A DNA stretch of 64,000 bases, taken from NCBI GenBank assembly GCA_050633205.1, contig JBOEGA010000010.1, forward strand, positions 1 through 64,000, read 5' to 3'. Origin of the DNA: CBDHHC01 sp050633205 (lineage in GTDB: Bacteria > Pseudomonadota > Alphaproteobacteria > Rhizobiales > CBDHHC01). The translations under genes were made by a program, and so were the position numbers. Below, piece by piece: positions 27,554 to 36,802 of this stretch; position 1 is the first letter of the stretch; each line of letters opens with the position of its first letter. Under the pieces are notes generated by a model. It worked only from the letters and a program-made list of their open reading frames with translations, was not told the origin of the DNA and made no database searches.

Positions 27554-30133
27554 ATGTTTTTGAAGGGGGGGCAGAACAAAGACTTTAACTCAATGATACT
27601 GATTATCAGTCTCGCGTCATTGAGTGTATTATGCATTGCATTTCTGTCGTTTGTTTTTGCCGGAAAACCAATTTTATCTGCTGTCGGACTGAGGCTTGAT
27701 GTCCGTACGCTTCTGATCATCGGAATACTTGGTGGTGTGATCGGTGTGGCTGTATTTGCCGCGACCGTTTTTTTGCGTGCCGCCAACCGTGCCCAGAAAG
27801 CAGAGGCCCTTTCAACACGTGAAGTTGCTCAACTCCAGAAGCGCTTAAGCTCTATCGAATCCATTATTCAGGCTGAACCTCAACTGCTGGTTTTCTGGGA
27901 ACAGACAGGTGAGCCTAATGTTATTATCAATAATCTGGAACAGGACCTTGGAACGCCGGATGATCCGCGCCAAGTCCTGAGGTTCAGAAGCTGGCTTGAA
28001 CCGGATTCTGCTTCCGAGCTGGAAAACTCCCTTAAAAACATGTTTCAGGAAGGCTCAGCATTTAACCTGATGCTGAAAACACTTGTTGGTGGCGACCTTG
28101 AAGCTGATGGTCGTGCAGCAGGTGGCAGGCTGATTTTGAAGTTTCGTGATGTTGCCGGCAAACGCCAGGAGCTAGCGGAACTTTATGAGCAGCAACGCAA
28201 TCTTGAAGCTGATATTGCTGCCAACCGGGCCCTTTGGGATGCAGCTCCGATGCCTGTCTGGTTCCGCAAGGAAGATGGTAAACTGGACTGGGTCAATAAG
28301 GCTTATGTGAAAGCAGTTGAGGCCGAGAATTACAAGATTGTCTGTGAAAAGCAGATTGAACTTCTTGAAAGCCGCCAGCGAAAAGTTATTACGAAGTCTC
28401 TGGCCAAGGGCAAAACTTACTCCAAGCGACATAATACAATTGTTTCGGGAGAGCGCAGAGCATTTGATACGATTGCACTTCCTCTTGGCAAGGCGAGTGC
28501 AGGAATTGCGATTGATGTTGCTGACCTGGAGACCGTTAAATCCGAACTGGATCAGCTCACTGAAGCTCATACGAGAACGCTTGATAAAGTGGCAACTGCA
28601 GTTGCTATTTTTGGACCAGACCAGAAGCTGAACTTCTTTAATCAGGCCTATGTTGATCTATGGGGTCTTGATGCCCAGTGGCTTGAGACTGGTGTCAAGG
28701 ATGGTGAGATTCTGGATAAGATGCGGACTTCGCGCATGTTGCCTGAAGAGGCTGACTATCGTGCCTGGAAAGAAACGCAGCTTGAATCCTACAGTGCTGA
28801 TGAGCCTCGCGAGGACTGGTGGTACCTGCCTGACGGGCGGTCTATTTATGTTGTCTGCGAGCAGCGTCCTGATGGTGGTGTGACTTATCTTTATGATGAT
28901 GCAACAGAGCGGATAGCGCTGGAAAGCCGTTATAATGCACTGTTTGATGTTCAGAAAGAAACGCTGGAGAATTTACGTGAAGGCGTTGCAGTGTTCTCTA
29001 CTGACGGGCGTCTGAAGCTGTTTAATAATTCCTATGCGAATATCTGGAAACTGAGCCACAAGCGCCTTGAGCAAGGGCCACATATTGATGAAATCATTGA
29101 GCTTTGCAGTGTGCTGCATGATGATGAAAGCTCATGGAAGGAAGTTGGCCGGGCGGTTACTGCTATTCATGAACAGAGGCAGCCTATCAACGGACAGTTC
29201 AAACGGATGGATGGCAGCATTATCGAATATGCCAGTGACCCGCTGCCTGATGGCGCGACGTTGCTGACCTATGTTGATGTTACGGATACGAAGCGTGTTG
29301 AGAATATGCTTATGGAACGTAACGAAACACTGGAAGCTGCTGATAAACTGAAGAACGATTTTGTTCAGAATGTTTCTTACGAACTGCGGACACCTTTGAC
29401 GAATATTATCGGCTTCTCAGACCTGCTGGCTAACCCTAATATTGGTCCTCTCTCACAGAGGCAAAAAGAGTATCTGGGGGATATCCGGGCTTCGAGCAAG
29501 ACTTTGCTTTCCATTATCAATGATATTCTGGATCTGGCTACTATTGATGCGGGTGCTATGGAGCTAGAGCTTGAACCGGTTAAGGTTGCCGGGTTGATCA
29601 AGGCTGCGGCGCTTGGGGTTCGGGAACGTCTGGTTCGGGCGAAGCTTGGGCTGGATATTCGTGTTGAACCGGGAATTGATGAATTTATCTGTGACGAGCG
29701 ACGGGTAACGCAGATTCTGTATAATCTGCTGTCAAATGCGATTGGTTTCTCTCCTTCTGGCAGTCGTATTCGCCTGCTTTGCATGCGCGACGGTGACAAT
29801 ATTGCGTTTACAGTGCTCGATCAGGGTTCAGGCATTCCAGCGGAACATCATGAGACTGTGTTCAAACGTTTTGAGTCTAATACTGAAGGGTCACGGCACC
29901 GTGGTACCGGGCTTGGGCTATCAATTGTGAAGAGCCTTGTGGAGTTGCATGGTGGTGACATTCATCTTCGATCCAAGGAAGGCAAGGGAACAATTATTAT
30001 TGTGCGATTCCCTGAACATGGTAATAATTCAGGCTCAGAACCGGATGGCGAGAAAAAAGAAGTCGAGAAGACCAAGCCTAAGTTATTGAGCCGCCGAAGA
30101 AAACCTCGTCATAATCAAGTCGTAACTGCGTGA
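27554..30133 (+). CDS. divL: DivL-type PAS-domain sensor kinase with Tyr at the phospho-acceptor site
   Basis: 859 residues. Two N-terminal membrane helices (about 12-34 and 48-72), a coiled segment, several PAS-like regions (for example AVAIFGPDQKLNFFNQAYV and AVFSTDGRLKLFNNSYA), a HisKA dimerisation box reading NVSYELRTPLTNIIG, and an ATPase domain (NLLSNAIGFS, LDQGSGIP, RGTGLGLSIV). The phospho-acceptor His is Tyr609, the hallmark of DivL, which in Caulobacter binds DivK~P and controls CckA-CtrA. Start moved to the ATG at 27554 with GGGGAG six bases upstream, instead of a GTG 6 codons earlier. tsaE follows after 64 bp. Confidence 0.85.
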   Translation: MFLKGGQNKDFNSMILIISLASLSVLCIAFLSFVFAGKPILSAVGLRLDVRTLLIIGILGGVIGVAVFAATVFLRAANRAQKAEALSTREVAQLQKRLSSIESIIQAEPQLLVFWEQTGEPNVIINNLEQDLGTPDDPRQVLRFRSWLEPDSASELENSLKNMFQEGSAFNLMLKTLVGGDLEADGRAAGGRLILKFRDVAGKRQELAELYEQQRNLEADIAANRALWDAAPMPVWFRKEDGKLDWVNKAYVKAVEAENYKIVCEKQIELLESRQRKVITKSLAKGKTYSKRHNTIVSGERRAFDTIALPLGKASAGIAIDVADLETVKSELDQLTEAHTRTLDKVATAVAIFGPDQKLNFFNQAYVDLWGLDAQWLETGVKDGEILDKMRTSRMLPEEADYRAWKETQLESYSADEPREDWWYLPDGRSIYVVCEQRPDGGVTYLYDDATERIALESRYNALFDVQKETLENLREGVAVFSTDGRLKLFNNSYANIWKLSHKRLEQGPHIDEIIELCSVLHDDESSWKEVGRAVTAIHEQRQPINGQFKRMDGSIIEYASDPLPDGATLLTYVDVTDTKRVENMLMERNETLEAADKLKNDFVQNVSYELRTPLTNIIGFSDLLANPNIGPLSQRQKEYLGDIRASSKTLLSIINDILDLATIDAGAMELELEPVKVAGLIKAAALGVRERLVRAKLGLDIRVEPGIDEFICDERRVTQILYNLLSNAIGFSPSGSRIRLLCMRDGDNIAFTVLDQGSGIPAEHHETVFKRFESNTEGSRHRGTGLGLSIVKSLVELHGGDIHLRSKEGKGTIIIVRFPEHGNNSGSEPDGEKKEVEKTKPKLLSRRRKPRHNQVVTA

Positions 30134-30197
30134 TAATCCACGTTTCTTTGGTTTAGCCATCCTATTTTTTACACCTCAGAGTGATGAGTATTGGACT

Positions 30198-31724
30198 ATG
30201 GACAAGCATAGATTGTATCTGGATTTAGAAGGCGTTGAGAAGCTGGCGCAGGACCTTGCTGCCACACTCAAGCAGGGAGATGTGCTTTGCCTTCAGGGTG
30301 ATCTTGGTGCAGGCAAGACTACATTTGCCCGAGCGCTGATCCGGTCTTTGCTGGCAGCGGGTGATAATACCGAGATACCCAGTCCTACCTTTGCGCTGGT
30401 TCAGAGTTATGAGACTGAGCGCTTTCCCGTTTCGCATTTTGATTTTTATCGCATTGGCTCTTCTGATGAAGTGCTGGAGCTCGGGCTTGATGAAGCAGTT
30501 TCAGACGGAATTGCCATTATCGAGTGGCCGGAGAAGGCGCCTGAGTTTTTATCGTCTGACAGACTGACAATTGAGCTTAGTGAAGGTGATGATGAAGAGC
30601 GGCGGGAGCTGGTGTTTGTACCCCACGGTAACTGGGATGCGAAGCTTGCACGGTTTGTGGCGATACAGGAGTTTGTGAAGTCGGCAGGATGGCAGGATGC
30701 GGAATGTCGTTTTTTGCAGGGCGATGCCTCTACGAGACGGTATATGCGGTTGCGGAATGGCGAGCGCAGAGCAGTATTGATGGATGCGCCAAAGCAGCCG
30801 GATGGACCACCTGTCAGAGATGGCAAGCCTTACAGTCAGATTGCACATCTGGCTGAGGATGTTGCGCCGTTTTATGCGGTTGGGCAGGAGTTGCGGCGTA
30901 TAGGACTTCATGCGCCCGAGATATTTGCTCATGATCTGGATCAGGGTTTACTGCTGATTGAAGATTTCGGAGATGAGGTCTTCGGGACCAAGGTTTCGCA
31001 AGGGGCGGATATCCTTGAGCTTTACCGTCATGCGGTTGATGTTCTGGTGACACTTGGGACTTATTCTCCGAACGCCGAACTGCCCGTTGTGAATGGGCGG
31101 AATTATGCGCTGCCTGTTTTTGATCGTGAAGCGATGGGAATTGAGGTTGAGCTTTTGCCGGACTGGTACTGGCCAGCCCGAAAAGGAGAGGTTATCAGTC
31201 AGTCTGAGCGCGAAGCCTTTATGAGTTTGTGGCTTGATCAGTTTGGTGTTGTTGAGGGGAATCTGACGACGATTACGCTTCGTGATTATCATTCGCCGAA
31301 TCTGATTTTGCTTAATGGTTCTGCGGCTGGGGTTATTGATTATCAGGATGCGCAGCGCGGTAATCCGGCTTATGACCTGGTTTCGCTGTTGCAGGATGCA
31401 CGGCTTACGGTGCCTGAGGATGTCGAGAGGCAATTGCTTGATTACTATTGTGAAAAGCGACATGCACAGGCTTCTGAAGTGCCATTTAATGAAGCCGAGT
31501 TTCGGCGGGACTATGCCATTCTGGGTGCGCAGAGAAATACGAAAATTCTTGGGATATTTGCGAGACTGGCGAAGCGGGACGGAAAGCCCGGTTATCTGGC
31601 ACATATTCCTCGAATCTGGGCCTATGTAGAACGTGACCTGAGCCACCCTGAACTGAGCGATTTGCGTGGGTGGTATGACAGGAATTTTCCGCCTGAGCTG
31701 AGACATAAGCCGTTAGAAATATAA
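30198..31724 (+). CDS. tsaE: Fusion: TsaE (t6A ATPase) and aminoglycoside-phosphotransferase-like sugar kinase (AmgK type)
   Basis: 508 residues. The N-terminal ~150 residues are TsaE, the ATPase of the tRNA threonylcarbamoyladenosine complex: P-loop GDLGAGKTTFARAL near 38-51, PSPTFALVQSYE, HFDFYRI and IIEWPEKAP. The C-terminal ~340 residues are a phosphotransferase: FLQGDASTRRYMRL, LLIEDFGDEVFG, catalytic LRDYHSPNLIL and VIDYQDAQRGNPAYDLVSL. This domain resembles AmgK, which phosphorylates MurNAc/GlcNAc in peptidoglycan recycling, and the next gene resembles its partner MurU. The fusion is known from alphaproteobacteria; the substrate is inferred from context. Confidence 0.93.
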   Translation: MDKHRLYLDLEGVEKLAQDLAATLKQGDVLCLQGDLGAGKTTFARALIRSLLAAGDNTEIPSPTFALVQSYETERFPVSHFDFYRIGSSDEVLELGLDEAVSDGIAIIEWPEKAPEFLSSDRLTIELSEGDDEERRELVFVPHGNWDAKLARFVAIQEFVKSAGWQDAECRFLQGDASTRRYMRLRNGERRAVLMDAPKQPDGPPVRDGKPYSQIAHLAEDVAPFYAVGQELRRIGLHAPEIFAHDLDQGLLLIEDFGDEVFGTKVSQGADILELYRHAVDVLVTLGTYSPNAELPVVNGRNYALPVFDREAMGIEVELLPDWYWPARKGEVISQSEREAFMSLWLDQFGVVEGNLTTITLRDYHSPNLILLNGSAAGVIDYQDAQRGNPAYDLVSLLQDARLTVPEDVERQLLDYYCEKRHAQASEVPFNEAEFRRDYAILGAQRNTKILGIFARLAKRDGKPGYLAHIPRIWAYVERDLSHPELSDLRGWYDRNFPPELRHKPLEI

Positions 31725-31742
31725 GAATACCGGAGTATTGAA

Positions 31743-32456
31743 ATGAGTGTTCCAAAGAAAGCAATGATTATGGCGGCTGGTTTAGGGCAGCGAATGCGGC
31801 CTCTGACCAATGATATTCCAAAGCCAATGGTTGTGTTTAATGGTAAGCCGCTGATTGATCATGTTCTTGATAAGCTTGTTGAAAATGGTATTGAACTGGC
31901 CGTTGTGAATGTTCATTACAAGGCTGATATTCTTGAAGAGCATGTGACGTCACGCAAGGATATCGAGATTATTGTTTCTGACGAGCGGGATGCGTTACTG
32001 GAAACTGGTGGCGGGACCAAGAAGGCACTAGAGCATTTTGGTGACGAGCCGTTTATTATTCAGAATTCAGACACTGTATGGATTGAAGGTGCAGGGTCCA
32101 ATCTTGACCGTATGCTAAAATACTGGGATCCGGAAAGCATGGATTGCCTTCTGTTGCTTGCACAGGTTTACAACAGTCTTGGTTATTATGGTCATGGTGA
32201 CTTTTTTATGGGGAAAGACGGGCTATTACGGCGTCGGGCTGAAAAAGAAATGGCACCTTTTGTTTTTGCTGGTGTATCAATAATGCATCCGCATTTGTTT
32301 GCGGACAGTCCGGACGGAGCGTTTTCCCTGAACCTGCTCTGGGACAGGGCGATTGAGAAACAGCGTCTTTTTGGTATGCTTCTCGAAGGTGAGTGGATGC
32401 ATATTGGAACCCCTGAAGCGCTGGAGGATGCAGAGGAGCACGTAAAAATTGTCTGA
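31743..32456 (+). CDS. Nucleotidyltransferase family protein (MurU-like)
   Basis: 237 residues. NTP-transferase start AMIMAAGLGQRMRPLT with KPMV, then the central GGGTKKAL and NSDTVWI metal-binding Asp. It lies 18 bp after the AmgK-like fusion, as does murU after amgK in other Proteobacteria, suggesting UDP-MurNAc formation from MurNAc-1-phosphate in an anabolic recycling route that bypasses MurA (and so fosfomycin). The 3' end overlaps the addB start by 8 bp. Confidence 0.9.
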   Translation: MSVPKKAMIMAAGLGQRMRPLTNDIPKPMVVFNGKPLIDHVLDKLVENGIELAVVNVHYKADILEEHVTSRKDIEIIVSDERDALLETGGGTKKALEHFGDEPFIIQNSDTVWIEGAGSNLDRMLKYWDPESMDCLLLLAQVYNSLGYYGHGDFFMGKDGLLRRRAEKEMAPFVFAGVSIMHPHLFADSPDGAFSLNLLWDRAIEKQRLFGMLLEGEWMHIGTPEALEDAEEHVKIV

Positions 32457-35400
32457 GGACATAAGCTCAAGCCCTGAAGGCACACTATCCAGCGTTTATA
32501 CCATTCCTCAAACCTCGTCGTTTCTGGACAAACTTTCCGAATTTATTCTTTCCAAATATGGGGCTAACCCGATTGAGCTGACGCAGTTGACACTGTTGCT
32601 GCCAACCCGGCGTGCCTGCCGTTCAATGCGGGACTCACTGTTGAAAATTTCCGGCGGTCAGGCTGCTGTGCTTCCGCGTATCCGGCCTATTGGCGAGATC
32701 GATGAAGATATCAGTCTGATTTTTTCAGGTGGGATGGATGATCTGGATATTTTTGAGATCCCTCCTCCTGTAACCGATGTTGAGCGGCGTCTGGTTTTGA
32801 CGAAGCTGGTTCTGAAGTGGATGGATGTTGAACGCGAGGCGGCATTAGCAGAAGACGATCCGCTAGTGCCAGTTCCACCAAGAGCAACGCCAGCTCAGGC
32901 CAGTATGCTGGCTCATGAGCTATGTGGGTTGATGGATGAGTCTGAGACTGAGCAGATTGACCTGTCCGGTTTGAGTGAGATTGTCCCCGAGAATTATGCG
33001 CATCACTGGGAAAAGACGCTCAAGTTTTTGCAGATTATTACACAGATCTGGCCATTACATCTGGAAGAGCGGGGGCTTGTGCCTCCAATGGAGCGGCGGA
33101 ACAGACTGCTTTTGAGCGAAGTGAAGCGGCTTCAGAATAATCCTCCAAAACATCCGATTATTGCGGCCGGTGCGACTGGTAGTATTCCGGCGGCGGCTGA
33201 GTTGTTGAAGGTTGTGGCGGGTTTGCCGAACGGTTCTATTGTTTTGCCCGGACTTGATATGGAGCTTGATGATGAGAGCTGGGATGCGATAACGCCGGAT
33301 CATCCTGAACATCCGCAGTTTGGCATGAAGAAACTGCTGGAACGGATTGGGGTTGAGCGGTCGGAGATTTCCTATTTACCGGGTGCAGAGCCTGAAGGGG
33401 CTGATCTTGCACGTGTGAAGCTGGTGACGGAGACTATGCGTCCGGCTGGTATGACGCATTACTGGCAGTCTTATCTGAAGGAAGACGGGTTATCTGACAA
33501 ACTGGCAGAGACACTGGATGACTGCGCTCTGATTACTGCTCCCAGTGCGCAGGATGAGGCGGAAGCTGTTTCATTGATTTTGCGCAACGCAGCAGAAACT
33601 CCCGGAATGACTGCCGCGCTTATTACGCCTGACAGGATTTTGGGACGGCGGGTTTCAGTGCGGTTGTTGAAATGGGGGCTTGCGGTCGATGACTCGGCCG
33701 GGCGGCCTTTGAGCAAGACAGTTCCCGGTGTGTTTATGGACCTTGTGGCTTCGGTTATGTCGAAACGGTTTGCAGCGGCTGAGTTGATGTCGCTGTTGAA
33801 GCATCCTCTGACGCGGCTTGGTATTGAGGCTGGCAAGATCAGGGCTGCTGCGCGGTCGCTGGAGATTATTGCCCTGAGACAACCTCTTGCAGGGCAAGGC
33901 ATTGATGCCATGCGCAAGACGATTGAGCGTTCGCGGTCTGACTTTGAGGCCGGTTATCAGCGACATGGCATTATGCGGCGGATGGGTGAGCGTGACTGGG
34001 ACCGCGCGGCTGATCTTCTCGACAAGATTGAAGCGGCATTTGAGCCTTTGCTTACGTTAGCGAATAATGATGTTACGGGATCTGTGAAGCAGTTTGTTGA
34101 GGCGCATGTGAAGGTGGCAGAAGCACTGGCTGTGAACCATGAAGGAACGAGTGATGCGCTTTGGGCCGGGGAAGCCGGTGAGGCTTTATCGCTGTTTCTG
34201 ACGGACCTTTACAATGATGAGATAGACGGGCCAGAGATTACGGTTTTTGATTATCCCGAGCTTTATCACAGTCTTATTTCCGGCAAAGCCATGCGGCCCC
34301 AGACACCTGTGCATCCAAGACTATTTATCTGGGGACCACTTGAAGCGCGTTTGCAGCAGCCGGATATTGTTATTCTTGGTGGGCTGAATGAAGGGACATG
34401 GCCGCAGTCTATTGAGACGGATGCGTGGTTATCGCGCCCCATGCGGAAGACACTTGGGTTGCCAGCACCTGAGCAGCGAACGGGATTGTTTGCGCACGAC
34501 TTTGCGCAGTTGCTCGGTGCTAAAAAACTCTATATGACGCGGGCTGCGAAAGTCGATGGTGTTCCGACTGTGCCTTCGCGATGGTTGTTGCGGTTGCAGA
34601 CATTGTTGCGTGGTGTTGGGCTCGATAATGTGCTGGATACGAAAGCGGATGAGCCGTGGCTGGCATGGGCGAGGTCCCGTGATCTGATTGAAATGCGTAC
34701 GCCTGTTGCTGCGCCTGCGCCATGCCCTCCGGTTGACAAGCGGCCACGTCAACTGAGTGTTACGCAGATTGAGGACTGGATTGGCAATCCTTATGTGATT
34801 TTTGCGCGAAATATTATGCGACTGGAGAAGATGCCGGAACTTGGTGCGCAGCCTGATGCGTCTTTGCGAGGGCAGATTATTCACCAGGCATTGCATATGT
34901 TTACGCAGGCATATCAGAGTGAGTTTCCTGATGGGGCGTCGGAAAAGCTGGTCGAATATGCTGATCAGTTATTGCACCATTATGCGGACCATCCGAGTGT
35001 TGCTGCTTTCTGGAAGCCGAGATTTGAGCGGTTTTCGGAATGGTTTGAGAAGACAGAGCCAGCGCGCCGCGAAAAGGTTTTATCCATGCTGACGGAAACC
35101 AAAGGCGAGATGGAAGTAAAAGCGCCTGCAGGGCCATTTACACTGACTGCACGGGCTGACCGTCTGGACCTGGGTCAGGACAATGCGGTTCTGATTTATG
35201 ATTACAAGACCGGGTATATTCCCAAAGACGGCGAGGTGCTGAAGCTAAAGTCTCCGCAATTGCCTCTGGAGGCTGCCATATTGCTGAGCGGCGGCTTTTC
35301 CGGACTGACGGATGTGCGGCTTGCGGGACTTGGATATATTTCTGCCAGTGGTGGTGATCCGGCTGGTGTTGAGCATATTGTGAAGGTTGATGATGCAACG

Positions 35401-35577
35401 GAGCTGGCGCGTGAGGCCTATCGCAAGCTGAAGGCGCTGGTTGAACGTTATGATAAGCCGGAGACAAAATATCCCGCCCTGCGCCGTCCACAGTTTGATT
35501 ACCGTTATGATGATTATGAGCATCTTTCACGGGTGAAAGAATGGGGGCTTGGGGATGTTTCGGATGGTGATGAGTGA
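32449..35577 (+). CDS. addB: Double-strand break repair protein AddB
   Basis: 1042 residues. Subunit of the AddAB helicase-nuclease that resects double-strand breaks for RecA. N-terminal TLLLPTRRACRSMRDS is the alphaproteobacterial AddB pattern (an inactive helicase-like region); the C-terminal nuclease domain has GQIIHQALHMF and the catalytic LIYDYKTGYIP. I see no four-Cys iron-sulfur cluster around the nuclease. TTG start with GAGGAG about ten bases upstream, inside the end of the previous gene. addA is not directly adjacent: a KilA-N/DinD-like gene with its own SOS box lies between. Confidence 0.94.
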   Translation: MSEDISSSPEGTLSSVYTIPQTSSFLDKLSEFILSKYGANPIELTQLTLLLPTRRACRSMRDSLLKISGGQAAVLPRIRPIGEIDEDISLIFSGGMDDLDIFEIPPPVTDVERRLVLTKLVLKWMDVEREAALAEDDPLVPVPPRATPAQASMLAHELCGLMDESETEQIDLSGLSEIVPENYAHHWEKTLKFLQIITQIWPLHLEERGLVPPMERRNRLLLSEVKRLQNNPPKHPIIAAGATGSIPAAAELLKVVAGLPNGSIVLPGLDMELDDESWDAITPDHPEHPQFGMKKLLERIGVERSEISYLPGAEPEGADLARVKLVTETMRPAGMTHYWQSYLKEDGLSDKLAETLDDCALITAPSAQDEAEAVSLILRNAAETPGMTAALITPDRILGRRVSVRLLKWGLAVDDSAGRPLSKTVPGVFMDLVASVMSKRFAAAELMSLLKHPLTRLGIEAGKIRAAARSLEIIALRQPLAGQGIDAMRKTIERSRSDFEAGYQRHGIMRRMGERDWDRAADLLDKIEAAFEPLLTLANNDVTGSVKQFVEAHVKVAEALAVNHEGTSDALWAGEAGEALSLFLTDLYNDEIDGPEITVFDYPELYHSLISGKAMRPQTPVHPRLFIWGPLEARLQQPDIVILGGLNEGTWPQSIETDAWLSRPMRKTLGLPAPEQRTGLFAHDFAQLLGAKKLYMTRAAKVDGVPTVPSRWLLRLQTLLRGVGLDNVLDTKADEPWLAWARSRDLIEMRTPVAAPAPCPPVDKRPRQLSVTQIEDWIGNPYVIFARNIMRLEKMPELGAQPDASLRGQIIHQALHMFTQAYQSEFPDGASEKLVEYADQLLHHYADHPSVAAFWKPRFERFSEWFEKTEPARREKVLSMLTETKGEMEVKAPAGPFTLTARADRLDLGQDNAVLIYDYKTGYIPKDGEVLKLKSPQLPLEAAILLSGGFSGLTDVRLAGLGYISASGGDPAGVEHIVKVDDATELAREAYRKLKALVERYDKPETKYPALRRPQFDYRYDDYEHLSRVKEWGLGDVSDGDE

Positions 35578-35617
35578 TGGGATTTGAAGGTAGTTATTCA
35601 ATAAAGCATATACATAT

Positions 35618-35632
35618 GTTCTCTTTTTGTTC
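35618..35632 (+). promoter_or_regulatory. LexA SOS box, GTTC-N7-GTTC
   Basis: GTTC at 35618-35621, seven bases, GTTC at 35629-35632: an exact match to the alphaproteobacterial LexA operator. It abuts the -35 element of the promoter at 35633-35660, upstream of the DinD-like gene. Predicts LexA repression and induction by DNA damage. Confidence 0.75.
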
Positions 35633-35660
35633 TTGATTGATGTTGCAAATATGCTATAGA
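35633..35660 (+). promoter_or_regulatory. Sigma-70-type promoter of the DinD-like gene
   Basis: TTGATT (35633-35638), 16-base spacer, TATAGA (35655-35660), directly after the SOS box. Transcription would start near 35667, leaving about 145 bases of 5' leader before the ATG at 35811. Confidence 0.6.
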
Positions 35661-35810
35661 TTCATCCATGCAGAGACTAAATTTGATACCAGATCTCAGC
35701 AGGCGGAATTGATAGCAATTACAACGCAAGGTGTTACTGACAATTGCTCAATTATTTTATGAGCTTTTTGAATTATCGTTTTGTGTTGTGGCGAAATGGA
35801 AGGTCACAAG

Positions 35811-36668
35811 ATGGCAAATGAAAGTTCTGAATTGATACTTCGTAACTGCAAAATTGAGCAAGATACTAACGGCAATATCTGTCTGAATGATTTGTGGGAG
35901 CTTGCTGGTAAACCGGAAAATTTAAGACCGACGAGCTGGAGAAGGCAAAAGCGAACAAAAACTCTTGAAAAGGCTCTTCAGGAAAGAATTATGTCTGAAA
36001 AACATAATTCAAAGAATAAGCAATATAAATCAACATATTATGTGTCTGGTCGAGGTGTCAAAGCAAAAACTTTTGCTCACCCGGTAATGGCACTTGAATA
36101 TGCTGAAAATATAAGCCCTGAACTTGGAATTGAGATCAGAGAGATCTTTTTAAGGTTTAAATCAAACGATTTGAGTCTTGCAAAGGAAATAATAGATAAT
36201 CTTGTAGATCAGTATGGTTATGACGAAAAGCGCGTAGACTTAAGAAACCTTGTTAGACAGCACAATAAAGAATCTGCAGGAACTGCAAAGCATGCGGGTG
36301 TAACAGACTTTCCCGGTTATAACGGGGCTGGTGTCAGTGGGCTTTATGGTGGAATGACTGCCGGTGACGTTCTGGCTCACAAGGGTTTACCTCAAGATGC
36401 TAACAGGCTTGATCATGCAGGCCATGAGGAGTTGGCTGCAAATTATTTTAAAGCGACGCAAGCGGTTGCAAAACTGAAACGTGAAAAAATAAAGGGACAG
36501 GATGCTGCAAACCGAGCCCATGAAGAAGTGGGTAAGGCGGTGAGAAAAACCATAAAGGAAATTGGTGGAACCATGCCTGAAGATGAGCCAGCACTTGACA
36601 ATATCAGAGATGCAAAAAAGCGGATTAAATCTAACAGGGATCTGTTGGATAGCCAGAAAAATGTATAA
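35811..36668 (+). CDS. KilA-N domain protein with DinD-like C-terminal domain
   Basis: 285 residues. The N-terminal ~120 residues match a KilA-N/antirepressor-type DNA-binding domain (ICLNDLWELAGKPENLRPTSW, TYYVSGRGVKAKTFAHPVMA, LEYAENISPELGIEIREIF). The C-terminal ~130 residues match DNA-damage-inducible protein D: GYNGAGVSGLYGGM, DVLAHKGLPQDANRLDHAG, ELAANYFKATQAVAKL and IKEIGGTMPEDEPALDNI. GGAAGG lies 7 bases before the chosen ATG. It sits between addB and addA behind a LexA box, so it is likely SOS-induced and may drive addA too. More AT-rich than addA/addB, suggesting acquisition. Confidence 0.85.
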   Translation: MANESSELILRNCKIEQDTNGNICLNDLWELAGKPENLRPTSWRRQKRTKTLEKALQERIMSEKHNSKNKQYKSTYYVSGRGVKAKTFAHPVMALEYAENISPELGIEIREIFLRFKSNDLSLAKEIIDNLVDQYGYDEKRVDLRNLVRQHNKESAGTAKHAGVTDFPGYNGAGVSGLYGGMTAGDVLAHKGLPQDANRLDHAGHEELAANYFKATQAVAKLKREKIKGQDAANRAHEEVGKAVRKTIKEIGGTMPEDEPALDNIRDAKKRIKSNRDLLDSQKNV

Positions 36669-36711
36669 ATATTGCGAGGCTGAAATGGCTTTTGGAGATG
36701 TGGGTTTGTTT

Positions 36712-36768
36712 GTGGTGGCTCCACCACCATCCCCCGCCTTGCGGGTACTTCCCCCATCAAGGGAGAAG
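36712..36768. repeat. REP-like cluster of three short GC-rich hairpins
   Basis: Perfect 7-bp GTGGTGG/CCACCAC (36712-36718 with 36721-36727), CCCGC/GCGGG (36733-36737 with 36741-36745), and an imperfect CTTCCC...GGGAGAAG hairpin (36748-36768). Its GC-rich composition contrasts with the gene before it. It lies between the DinD-like gene and addA, just upstream of the addA ribosome binding site, and resembles repetitive extragenic palindromes common in alphaproteobacteria. Confidence 0.5.
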
Positions 36769-36802
36769 AGGGTACGGCTCGGTTTATAGAAGGAGTTCGG
36801 GT

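Noticed and set aside
30948..31706. 252-codon minus-strand frame opposite the TsaE fusion gene
   Set aside because: Arg/Ile/Asn-rich composition and full overlap with a clearly coding gene; no start signal.
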